A stretch of 8,796 bases of DNA from the NCBI GenBank assembly GCA_008081175.1, contig VMCW01000080.1:1-8796 (forward strand). Reading direction: 5' to 3'. The position numbers and the translations under genes were made by a program. Of this stretch, positions 1 through 5,886 are shown piece by piece. A model generated the notes under the pieces. That model had not been told where the DNA came from, did not search any database, and saw only the letters and a program-made list of their open reading frames with translations. Position 1 is the first letter of the stretch. Each line of letters begins with the position of its first letter. This stretch comes from Flavobacteriaceae bacterium. Lineage in GTDB: Bacteria > Bacteroidota > Bacteroidia > Flavobacteriales > Flavobacteriaceae.

Positions 1-512
1 TGACCTCTGGCTTTTCTGAGAAACCAATCATAATTATAAAAAGTAACGAAGACATTGTATACACTCCCTTGACCTCTTGGATCAATTTCAACAACTACGG
101 TTTTTTCTGGATCTACAAAACGGATACAGGGGAGATTCTTTTTAACTAAAATGGGGTTGGACCAATTTTCTTGAGCATAGACAGTTTTAAAGTTGTTTGA
201 CTCAAAGTAGGTACGTCCTTTTTTAAGGTAGTTTTCAGCTTCTTTAAGGGTGAGATTTTTTTTGCTTCCTAAATTGATGCTCACCAATTTCCCATCTTTG
301 CTAACAAGAGACTTTCTTCTTACGGCATAGGAAGTCTCTTTTCCAAAGGCTAGATTTTTTAATGCTTTGCTTTCTTGAAGGAGGAGCTCCTTTGCTTTCT
401 CTTCAGGCATTTGAAAATCAAATGATTTAAATAACGCTTGCGCAGTGAGCTGTGATGTAGCACTTAAGCAGAACAGTAATGACAGAATACAGAAACGTGT
501 GTTTATAATCAT
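1..512 (-). CDS. Secreted protein of unknown function (C-terminus cut off by window edge)
   Basis: Reading leftward from ATG at 512 gives 170 codons with no stop before the window edge, so the C-terminal part is missing. The first 26 residues form a clear Sec signal peptide: a basic residue near the start, the hydrophobic stretch FCILSLLFCLS (7-17), and a plausible signal peptidase I site after AQA (24-26). There is no convincing lipobox. The mature part is soluble and lysine-rich, with a helical, charged segment (about 37-60) followed by a beta-rich region (about 105-160). I do not recognise a domain or catalytic motif. It is probably exported to the periplasm or beyond. It is divergent from the SDR gene at 616, with a 103-base shared upstream region that holds a good promoter candidate for this gene. 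The reading frame and export signal are clear; the function is unknown. Confidence 0.8.
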   Translation of the reverse strand, partial: MIINTRFCILSLLFCLSATSQLTAQALFKSFDFQMPEEKAKELLLQESKALKNLAFGKETSYAVRRKSLVSKDGKLVSINLGSKKNLTLKEAENYLKKGRTYFESNNFKTVYAQENWSNPILVKKNLPCIRFVDPEKTVVVEIDPRGQGSVYNVFVTFYNYDWFLRKARG

Positions 513-528
513 TAAAAAAATTTGATAA

Positions 529-559
529 CAAAGATAATTCTCTATTCTCTATTTTACAA
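529..559 (-). promoter_or_regulatory. Flavobacterial-type promoter for the secreted protein gene
   Basis: On the minus strand the box TATCTTTG (536 to 529) matches the Bacteroidota -7 consensus TAnnTTTG exactly. It is preceded by TTG (559 to 557) with a 20-base spacer, inside the usual range for flavobacterial promoters. Transcription would begin about 10 bases before the ATG at 512. This is the best promoter match in the window, but it is a motif match only. Confidence 0.5.
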
Positions 560-615
560 TCAAACAAAAACCAGTAAAAGATATTCGTTACATTCGTTTA
601 CAATAAGAAGATAAA

Positions 616-1416
616 ATGGAAACAAAACAAGCGTTAGTTACAGGAGCTACCTCTGGTATTGGTTTAGAAATTTCAAAAAATTTGGCTGAAAGGGGGTTTT
701 CACTTGTGCTTACGGCCAGAAAAAGAGAACCCCTAGAAGCGCTGAGTAAGACCTTGCGAGAGACCTATGGAGTAAGAGTTGAATATTGTAAAGGTGATTT
801 GGAAGATCCAAAAACGCCTCAAGTGCTTTATGATTTTTGTCAACAAAGAGGATTTACTATTACTTTATTAGTAAATAACGCAGGCTATTCACTGGCTACT
901 CCTTTTCATGAAACACCCATGGATGCAGAAGAGCGCTTTTTGAGGGTTTTATCACTCGCTGTAATCGCCCTAACTAAATTATTTTTAAAAGATATGATAA
1001 AGGCAAAACAGGGTAATATTATGATGATTTCTTCTGTTGCTGCATTTGCTCCTCCTTCCTCGATTCAAACGTTATATGGTCCAGTAAAAACATTTGTCAA
1101 TCGCTTTAGTGAGGGCTTGAATTTAAATTATAACAGTATGGGTATAAAGTCTACAGCAGTATGTCCAGGCTATACTATTACTAATTTTCATACCGCTAGT
1201 GGTGTTCAAGAGCAAATGGATCGTGTTCCAGCCTTTATGAAAAAATCAGCATCCAGGGTGGCAAAAGAAGCGGTAGCAGCTACCTTACAAGGAAAAAAAG
1301 TATGTGTTCCTACCAAAACCTTTAAGCTCATAGTCTTTTTGTTAAAGGTGCTTCCACATTCTTTGTTTCCTCTTTTTAGTAAACGTCTCGCTCCAGGAAG
1401 ATACAATCATGAGTAG
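616..1416 (+). CDS. Short-chain dehydrogenase/reductase (DltE/COG0300-like)
   Basis: A 266-residue classical SDR. It has the Rossmann glycine motif TGATSGIG (9-16), NNAG (87-90), the catalytic serine in ISS (138-140), and the catalytic pair Y154 and K158 in YGPVK. Basic residues after the second strand (R35, K36) suggest NADP(H) preference, which is inference. The hydrophobic C-terminal tail (LIVFLLKVLPHSLFPLF) is typical of the DltE-like SDR group often annotated as ketoacyl- or general acyl/sterol-type reductases, and may associate with the membrane. The substrate cannot be told. The start is preceded by an A-rich stretch (AAGAAGATAAA) as usual in this phylum. The gene converges on the methyltransferase gene with a single base between the two stop codons. 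It has no evident link to the fucose operon downstream. Family assignment is firm; specific role is unknown. Confidence 0.9.
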   Translation: METKQALVTGATSGIGLEISKNLAERGFSLVLTARKREPLEALSKTLRETYGVRVEYCKGDLEDPKTPQVLYDFCQQRGFTITLLVNNAGYSLATPFHETPMDAEERFLRVLSLAVIALTKLFLKDMIKAKQGNIMMISSVAAFAPPSSIQTLYGPVKTFVNRFSEGLNLNYNSMGIKSTAVCPGYTITNFHTASGVQEQMDRVPAFMKKSASRVAKEAVAATLQGKKVCVPTKTFKLIVFLLKVLPHSLFPLFSKRLAPGRYNHE

Positions 1417-1417
1417 C

Positions 1418-2029
1418 TTATTTAAGCCCGGTCACTATAAGTGTGCCCTCCCAATTGTTTTCTTTTCCAAAACGCCATGTTTTTACCGAGTGGAATCCAG
1501 CATCAGTAAAGAACTGACTCCATTCATTTTCGCTAAATAACTTCATGGTGTCAATACCGCAGCTTTCTGGCCAGTCATGAGAAACCTGGTTTTCCAAATA
1601 AAAGTCAAGACCAATGATTAGTCTACCAGCAGTCTTTAGCCAATAATCAAAAATCCTTTGAATGAGCGCTCTCGGATCTTCTAGATAATAAAAGACTTCC
1701 ATGGAATGAACAATATCGACCTTTTGTTCTGGGTTCCATTCGTTTAGGTCAGCACAGAAGTATTCAAATTCTGGGTGCAATTTTTTAGCTTTTTGAATCA
1801 TTTTAAAGGAGCCGTCGATTCCAATTGCCTTTTGACAATTTGAAGTTTTAACGACTTCTTTAAGCACCCATCCATTTCCACAGCCTGCATCAATAAAAGA
1901 AAAGGGTGTAGCATCTTTTAGCACAAAATCCAGCATGTGTTGAACGGAATTTTTATGGTTTTTTTCCATACCGAAATCTTTATCCAAATCGGCCCACTCT
2001 CCAAAAACTTCAATTGGGTTTCGTTTCAT
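1418..2029 (-). CDS. Class I SAM-dependent methyltransferase
   Basis: A 203-residue protein with a class I methyltransferase fold. Motif I is FIDAGCGNGWVL (45-56). An acidic residue ends the second strand (GIDGS, D72), motif ADLNEW (93-98) follows, and VDIVHSMEVFYYLED (104-118) resembles motif IV/post-I of the UbiE/Methyltransf_11 group. This shows SAM binding but not the methyl acceptor. The frame stays open upstream to an ATG at 2113, but that would overlap the YqaA-like gene by 76 bases. The ATG at 2029 lies 8 bases after the YqaA-like stop and is preceded by a run of A residues (TAATAAAAAAA), so I choose it. The pair is probably co-transcribed, with the methyltransferase second. Alternative roles such as small-molecule or lipid/quinone methylation cannot be separated here. 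Confidence 0.88.
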   Translation of the reverse strand: MKRNPIEVFGEWADLDKDFGMEKNHKNSVQHMLDFVLKDATPFSFIDAGCGNGWVLKEVVKTSNCQKAIGIDGSFKMIQKAKKLHPEFEYFCADLNEWNPEQKVDIVHSMEVFYYLEDPRALIQRIFDYWLKTAGRLIIGLDFYLENQVSHDWPESCGIDTMKLFSENEWSQFFTDAGFHSVKTWRFGKENNWEGTLIVTGLK

Positions 2030-2037
2030 TTTTTTTA

Positions 2038-2487
2038 TTAAAGTAAGGAAATTCCCCAAAGGGTCAAAAGTCCCCAGCAGAGGTAGCGAAGTACCTTGCC
2101 AATAAACATCCATATAGCAACACGTGTAAAATTGATTTTAAAGAACCCCAAGCCTACAGCAAAAAGATCTCCCACTACAGGAAGCCAACAAAAAAAAGCG
2201 AGAAAACTTCTCCAGCGGTTGATCTTATTTTGCGCCCCCTCTATTTTGGTTTTTTGCAAACCAAAAAAGCGCTCTAGAGCACTCCATTTTCCTAAACGCC
2301 CCAAACCGTAGCTGCTCAACCCTCCTAGCCAATTGCCAAGTGTGGCAACACTTAGACTTAGTTCAAAGGAGGCACCACCAGCCAGCAGAGCACTCAAAAA
2401 AAGTTCTGAGCTTAAAGGCAAAATCGTTGCTGCTAAAAAACTAGCGACAAAAAGTCCTAAATATCCCCACTCGAGATAATTTTCCAT
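2038..2487 (-). CDS. YqaA-like (DedA/VTT superfamily) inner-membrane protein
   Basis: A 149-residue polytopic membrane protein. Hydrophobic segments lie at about 8-36, 43-63, 97-117 and 122-147. Features of the YqaA/DedA (VTT, SNARE-associated) superfamily are visible: ILPLSSE (22-28) with the conserved acidic residue E28 after a proline, the small-residue stretch GNWLGGLSSYGLGRLG (51-66), and FCWLPVVGDLFAVGLGFF (99-116), matching the conserved P...GD...G re-entrant loop region. The length fits the short YqaA branch rather than the roughly 200-residue DedA proteins. The family is tied to membrane homeostasis and, for some members, phospholipid scrambling or undecaprenyl/lipid translocation; the specific role here is unknown. 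It is the first gene of a two-gene unit with the methyltransferase, 8 bases apart, and is divergent from the zinc-ribbon gene at 2546. Confidence 0.85.
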   Translation of the reverse strand: MENYLEWGYLGLFVASFLAATILPLSSELFLSALLAGGASFELSLSVATLGNWLGGLSSYGLGRLGKWSALERFFGLQKTKIEGAQNKINRWRSFLAFFCWLPVVGDLFAVGLGFFKINFTRVAIWMFIGKVLRYLCWGLLTLWGISLL

Positions 2488-2502
2488 CTGTTTAGTTTCT
2501 TG

Positions 2503-2531
2503 TAAATTTAAATTTTATTTTAAGGGAACAA
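2503..2531 (-). promoter_or_regulatory. Candidate promoter for the YqaA-like/methyltransferase pair
   Basis: On the minus strand, TTG (2531 to 2529) is followed after 18 bases by TAAATTTA (2510 to 2503), one mismatch from TAnnTTTG, about 16 bases before the ATG at 2487. The region is very AT-rich, so chance matches are likely. Confidence 0.28.
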
Positions 2532-2545
2532 TTTTCTTGTTTAAG

Positions 2546-2707
2546 ATGCGAAAAAAAAAGTGTGCTCGATGTCAGTTAGAATTTCCTGTGATGTTTCGCG
2601 TCCAGTACAAAAGACCTACACTATGGGTTTTTGTTTGTAAAAGTTGTTTGTTGGAAGTCAAACCCAATAATCCAGATTATCGTTATGGAGGTACCTGGAA
2701 AGCCTAA
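2546..2707 (+). CDS. Small four-cysteine zinc-ribbon protein (53 aa)
   Basis: An ATG at 2546 opens a 53-codon frame ending in TAA at 2705-2707. The protein starts with a basic MRKKK and has two CxxC pairs, CARC (6-9) and CKSC (31-34), separated by 21 residues. That is the arrangement of a small treble-clef or zinc-ribbon fold binding one metal ion. The tail PDYRYGGTWKA (43-53) is unusual and looks like a conserved signature of small hypothetical proteins in Flavobacteriia; this is from memory, not a search. No signal peptide or membrane segment is present, so it should be cytoplasmic and may bind nucleic acid or a ribosomal partner. It is divergent from the YqaA-like gene and converges on the lipoprotein gene, with 9 bases between their ends. 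The cysteine spacing makes it a credible gene despite its size; the function is unknown. Confidence 0.72.
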   Translation: MRKKKCARCQLEFPVMFRVQYKRPTLWVFVCKSCLLEVKPNNPDYRYGGTWKA

Positions 2708-2716
2708 AGATTGCGT

Positions 2717-3160
2717 TTAGTCTTGTAGTTCGGGACACAATGTCCCTAAATCCTTTTCTACACTGTAGAAATTCGTTACATTATTTGTTTGATAGAAAGT
2801 GTTACATTCTTCATAGGAGCGAACTAGTTCTCCTTTTTCATCGATGTAATAAGTGAATGTACCACAATGGTTCAGTCGTTCTCCCGTAACTTTATACCCC
2901 AATTTCAAGGTATCGGTACTGTTTTCTAAAAGGGTGTATTGAAATTCATTTTCCATGATCATTTTTGGGTTTTCAGTGAATTCAAGACAAGTGCCATCTT
3001 CAATTAAAATAAGACGGAAAGGATTGCTTTTAAATATTTTGTAATTCGTACCACGGGTCCAAACGATACTGTCCAATTGATCTAATATTGATTCTTGTTT
3101 TGATTCTTTTGAACAAGAGATAGAGAGAACAACTACCAGTAGTAAAACAATACGCTTCAT
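2717..3160 (-). CDS. Small secreted lipoprotein, function unknown
   Basis: A 147-residue protein with a short N-terminal signal MKRIVLLLVVVLSIS and a cysteine at 16 (LSISC) that fits a signal peptidase II lipobox in the relaxed form seen in Bacteroidota. The mature protein would be lipid-anchored at C16. The residues after it (SKESKQES) are polar, but I cannot say whether they act as a surface-export signal. The mature region is rich in beta-prone segments, with acidic stretches and four more cysteines (C58, C98, C118, C142) that could form disulfides outside the cytoplasm. It resembles small flavobacterial lipoproteins of lipocalin-like type only in general character; I cannot name a family. 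It lies 5 bases after a 29-residue membrane micropeptide gene, suggesting co-transcription, and converges with the zinc-ribbon gene. Confidence 0.78.
   Translation of the reverse strand: MKRIVLLLVVVLSISCSKESKQESILDQLDSIVWTRGTNYKIFKSNPFRLILIEDGTCLEFTENPKMIMENEFQYTLLENSTDTLKLGYKVTGERLNHCGTFTYYIDEKGELVRSYEECNTFYQTNNVTNFYSVEKDLGTLCPELQD
2732..2746. terminator. Possible bidirectional terminator hairpin between convergent genes
   Basis: GGGACA (2732-2737) and TGTCCC (2741-2746) form a perfect 6-bp stem with a CAA loop. It lies 25 bases past the zinc-ribbon stop and inside the last codons of the convergent lipoprotein gene. On the plus strand it is followed by TAAATCCTTTTCT, only a weak U-tract, and on the minus strand there is no T-run. 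It could terminate the plus-strand transcript or be chance within coding sequence. Confidence 0.33.
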
Positions 3161-3165
3161 ATCAA

Positions 3166-3255
3166 TTATTTAGAATTTATCATATCACGGAAAAGAACCA
3201 AAAGAACAACAATCATAGTAATAATGACAACTACTGCAACACCACCTGGACTCAT
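3166..3255 (-). CDS. Single-span membrane micropeptide (29 aa)
   Basis: Reading leftward from ATG at 3255 gives 29 codons and TAA at 3168-3166. The product starts MSPGG, continues with an uninterrupted hydrophobic stretch VAVVVIITMIVVLLVLF (about 6-22), and ends with the polar tail RDMINSK. This is a textbook single transmembrane helix, with the charged tail probably cytoplasmic under the positive-inside rule. Its stop lies 5 bases before the lipoprotein ATG at 3160, so the two are likely co-transcribed and perhaps translationally coupled. An exact TAnnTTTG box lies just upstream. No family is recognised. The main doubt is that it is so short; the clean hydrophobic profile, the placement and the promoter-like box favour a real gene. 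Confidence 0.5.
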   Translation of the reverse strand: MSPGGVAVVVIITMIVVLLVLFRDMINSK

Positions 3256-3275
3256 AACGAAAATTTAAAATTTCC

Positions 3276-3283
3276 CAAATATA
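3276..3283 (-). promoter_or_regulatory. Candidate -7 promoter box for the micropeptide/lipoprotein pair
   Basis: The minus strand reads TATATTTG here, an exact match to the Bacteroidota -7 element TAnnTTTG, 20 bases before the ATG at 3255. I find no TTG at the expected 17-23 base distance upstream, so the promoter call rests on one box. Confidence 0.33.
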
Positions 3284-3376
3284 TAAAAACCCAAGCAACT
3301 GATTTCATTCCGTTTCGTTTAGTTTCTTTTTACAAAGTAATGTAAAATGCTGACCTGATTATTCTCAGTCTCTTAA

Positions 3377-3408
3377 TTGGTTTATTACTAATAATAATCT
3401 TAATTTTA
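3377..3408 (+). promoter_or_regulatory. Candidate promoter and operator of the fucose operon
   Basis: TTG (3377-3379) is followed after 21 bases by TAATTTTA (3401-3408), one mismatch from TAnnTTTG. The spacer contains the perfect 13-base palindrome TTATTACTAATAA (3382-3394, centre C3388), a natural position for a repressor operator. The arms are A/T only, so chance is possible. The leader would be only about 5-8 bases, which is short and argues for caution. No regulator gene lies in the window. Confidence 0.25.
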
Positions 3409-3420
3409 TTGTGAGCACTA

Positions 3421-5085
3421 ATGGAACCAAATTCGAAAATAGTAAAAATCCACCCCCGTGATAATTTGATGGTAGCCCTTACAGATTTACCTCAAGGTAC
3501 ACTTATCAATAATGGGAATGAAAAAGTAAGACTTGTTGATACTGTGCCTGCAAAACACAAGTTTGCTTTAAAAGAATTTTCAAAAAGTGAAGAGGTTTAT
3601 ATGTACGGTGTTGTTGTAGGGCGCGCAACAAAAAAAATTCCAAGAGGGGGGTTGATTTCCACCCAAAATCTTTCTCACGAGACTCAAAAATACAGCGTTA
3701 CGTCAAAACCTGAGAATAAAAGCTGGACAGCTCCTTTGTATGAAAAATATAAGAATAAAACATTTTTAGGATATCCACGATCTGATGGTAAAGTAGGAAC
3801 AGAAAACAATTGGCTGGTAATTCCTTTAGTTTTTTGTCAAAACAGAAATATAGAAGAATTAAAAAAAGTAATGCTCAGAGCATTGGGTTATGAAAAAACA
3901 CAAAAAAGCATTTTCAATTTAGATGTATTAGTACAAAAGTATCAGTCTGGGGCTTCTGAAAAAGAACTTTTAGAGGAAACCATTCTGAGTGGTAAAAAGG
4001 AAAAGGAAAACAATCCCCTTTTTCCCAATATCGATGGAGTTTATTTTTTAACACATGAAGGGGGTTGTGGTGGAGCTACTTCGGACGCTATTGCACTTTG
4101 TAACTTATTAGCAGGCTATCTCAACAATCCTAATGTTGCAGGTGCTACTGTTTTGAGTTTGGGTTGCCAGCACGCTCAGATTCCCCTGTTGCAAGAGGCA
4201 GTAGGAAGAATCAGTCCCCATTTGGATAAACCTATTTATTTTTTGGAACAGCAAAACAGTACATCTGAACCAGAATATTTAGCTGAATGTATAAAAAAGA
4301 CTTTTGTAGGTTTAATCAAGGCCAACAAGAATAAACGGGTCCCTGCACCGCTTAGTAAATTAACTGTAGGATTAGAATGCGGTGGATCTGACGGATTTTC
4401 TGGTATTTCAGCTAATCCCGTTTTGGGTTTTGTCTCTGACGTTGTGATAGGTCAAGGGGGTGCCGCTGTATTATCTGAGTTTCCAGAACTCAATGGTGTG
4501 GAACAAGAACTAGTCAACAGATGTGAAACTTTAGAACACGCCAAAAAATTTGAAAAACTAATGAAGGAGTATCATCATAAAGCCAGCCTTCTTGGTGCTG
4601 GTTTTGACTCTAATCCTTCACCAGGAAACATTAAAGACGGGTTAATAACTGATGCTATTAAATCTGCCGGTGCCGCAAAAAAGGGGGGTACATCACCAAT
4701 CGTTGATGTTTTGGATTATACAGAACAAGTGGTACGACCGGGCTTAAGCCTTTTGTGCACTCCTGGAAATGATGTAGAATCAACTACCGCTCTTGCTGGC
4801 TCTGGAACCAATTTGATACTGTTTACAACAGGGCTAGGAACACCCACAGGTAACCCAGCGGTGCCCGTAATTAAAGTATCTTCTAATACGAGTTTATATA
4901 ATAAAATGAATGACCTTATAGATTTTAATGCAGGAACAGTTATCGAGGGAGTTTCTTCGATTGAAACTTGTGGAGAAGCATTATTGGATTACCTTATTGA
5001 GGTAGCGAGTGGTCGACAAAAAGTGTGTGCAAGGAAATTGGATCAAAACGATTTTATACCTTGGAAAAGGGGGATGTCACTTTAA
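3421..5085 (+). CDS. UxaA-family dehydratase, probable L-fuconate dehydratase
   Basis: A 554-residue member of the altronate/galactarate dehydratase (UxaA) family, whose members are metal-dependent sugar-acid hydro-lyases. The N-terminal SAF domain (about 5-90) shows IHPRDN (10-15), VPAKHKFAL (42-50) and YGVVVGRA (62-69). The catalytic part begins with FLGYPRSDGKVGTENN (115-130), followed by HEGGCGG (212-218), ECGGSDGFSGISANP (319-333), SNPSPGN (397-403) and PGNDVESTTALAGSGTN (448-464). Residues about 141-205 look like an insertion, and the protein is longer than E. coli UxaA as I remember it (about 495). In this operon the expected reaction is dehydration of L-fuconate to 2-keto-3-deoxy-L-fuconate. 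C. jejuni uses a UxaA-type protein, split in two genes, in its fucose locus. Altronate or galactarate dehydration is an alternative, but the neighbours argue against it. First gene of the operon, 9 bases before the next start. Confidence 0.85.
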   Translation: MEPNSKIVKIHPRDNLMVALTDLPQGTLINNGNEKVRLVDTVPAKHKFALKEFSKSEEVYMYGVVVGRATKKIPRGGLISTQNLSHETQKYSVTSKPENKSWTAPLYEKYKNKTFLGYPRSDGKVGTENNWLVIPLVFCQNRNIEELKKVMLRALGYEKTQKSIFNLDVLVQKYQSGASEKELLEETILSGKKEKENNPLFPNIDGVYFLTHEGGCGGATSDAIALCNLLAGYLNNPNVAGATVLSLGCQHAQIPLLQEAVGRISPHLDKPIYFLEQQNSTSEPEYLAECIKKTFVGLIKANKNKRVPAPLSKLTVGLECGGSDGFSGISANPVLGFVSDVVIGQGGAAVLSEFPELNGVEQELVNRCETLEHAKKFEKLMKEYHHKASLLGAGFDSNPSPGNIKDGLITDAIKSAGAAKKGGTSPIVDVLDYTEQVVRPGLSLLCTPGNDVESTTALAGSGTNLILFTTGLGTPTGNPAVPVIKVSSNTSLYNKMNDLIDFNAGTVIEGVSSIETCGEALLDYLIEVASGRQKVCARKLDQNDFIPWKRGMSL

Positions 5086-5094
5086 AAAAAGAGA

Positions 5095-5880
5095 ATGAAT
5101 AACAAATTTTCACTTCATAAGAAAACGGTACTTATCACAGGAGGAGGTAGCGGTATCGGTAAAGCGATAGCGACGACTTTTGCCCAACAAGGGGCTAGGG
5201 TTCATCTACTGGAAAAAGATCAAAAAGCAGCAAATGAAACGATTGAAACAATACGAAACCTCGGATTTTTAGCAGAAATACACCTTTGTGATGTATCAAA
5301 TTTTGAACAAGTCACGACAGTAGTTCATGCAATTGCAAAAAAGGAGACTATCGCTGTATTAATAAACAATGCTGGAATTGCGCATGTCGGAACAATTGAG
5401 GATTGTGAAGAAAAAGATTTAGACAGGCTGTATCAAGTTAATATAAAAGGGGTATTTAACTGTTCAAAAGCAGTGATTCCCTTTATGAAAAAAGAACAGT
5501 CTGGTGTAGTAATCAATATGGCTTCCATAGCCTCTAGTGTTGGCATATCAGATCGTTTTGCCTATTCTATGACTAAAGGAGCGGTTCTCACCATGACTTA
5601 TTCTATCGCTAAGGACTATGTCAATCACAACATACGTTGTAATTGTATCTCACCAGCACGTGTACACACTCCTTTTGTAGATGGTTTTATCAAAAAAAAT
5701 TATCCTGGGAATGAAGACCAAATGTTTGAAAATCTTTCTCAAACTCAACCTATTGGACGAATGGCTGAACCACAAGAAATTGCAGATATGGCCTTGTATC
5801 TTAGTTCTGAGGAGGCTCGTTTTATCACTGGAACTAATTTTTCAATAGACGGTGGATTTACAACACTTAATTCTAAATAA
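5095..5880 (+). CDS. SDR, probable 2-keto-3-deoxy-L-fuconate dehydrogenase
   Basis: A 261-residue classical SDR with all catalytic residues: TGGGSGIG (15-22), NNAG (91-94), N116, S144 (NMAS), Y157 and K161 in YSMTK, and a C-terminal FSIDGG (about 249-254). E40 at the end of the second strand suggests NAD+ rather than NADP+. Placed between a sugar-acid dehydratase and an FAH-family hydrolase, it most likely oxidises C4 of 2-keto-3-deoxy-L-fuconate to give 2,4-diketo-3-deoxy-L-fuconate, the step described for the Xanthomonas non-phosphorylative fucose pathway. It starts 9 bases after the dehydratase stop and ends 6 bases before the FAH gene. A generic 3-oxoacyl reductase would look similar from sequence alone, so the role rests on synteny; SDR membership is certain. 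Confidence 0.82.
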   Translation: MNNKFSLHKKTVLITGGGSGIGKAIATTFAQQGARVHLLEKDQKAANETIETIRNLGFLAEIHLCDVSNFEQVTTVVHAIAKKETIAVLINNAGIAHVGTIEDCEEKDLDRLYQVNIKGVFNCSKAVIPFMKKEQSGVVINMASIASSVGISDRFAYSMTKGAVLTMTYSIAKDYVNHNIRCNCISPARVHTPFVDGFIKKNYPGNEDQMFENLSQTQPIGRMAEPQEIADMALYLSSEEARFITGTNFSIDGGFTTLNSK

Positions 5881-5886
5881 AAAATC

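Noticed and set aside
1206..1406. 66-codon minus-strand frame inside the SDR gene
   Set aside because: Antisense to an SDR with intact motifs; no independent support.
616..1416. Treating the first SDR as part of fucose catabolism
   Set aside because: It is 2 kb away, separated by genes on the opposite strand, and has the DltE-like tail rather than features of the operon SDRs.
1433..1443. CACT-ATA-AGTG hairpin near the SDR/methyltransferase junction
   Set aside because: Four-base stem with a 3-base loop and no T-tract; expected by chance.
2030..2113. 28-residue N-terminal extension of the methyltransferase from ATG at 2113
   Set aside because: It overlaps the YqaA-like gene by 76 bases, the extra residues do not look like part of the fold, and the ATG at 2029 has a fitting A-rich upstream stretch 8 bases after the previous stop.
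2096..2311. 71-codon plus-strand frame inside the YqaA-like gene
   Set aside because: Antisense to a well-supported membrane protein; lysine/proline-rich with no domain character.
2704..2720. CTAAA/TTTAG inverted repeat between the convergent zinc-ribbon and lipoprotein genes
   Set aside because: Only 5 bp of mostly A/T pairs with a 7-base loop and no T-run; too weak for a terminator call.
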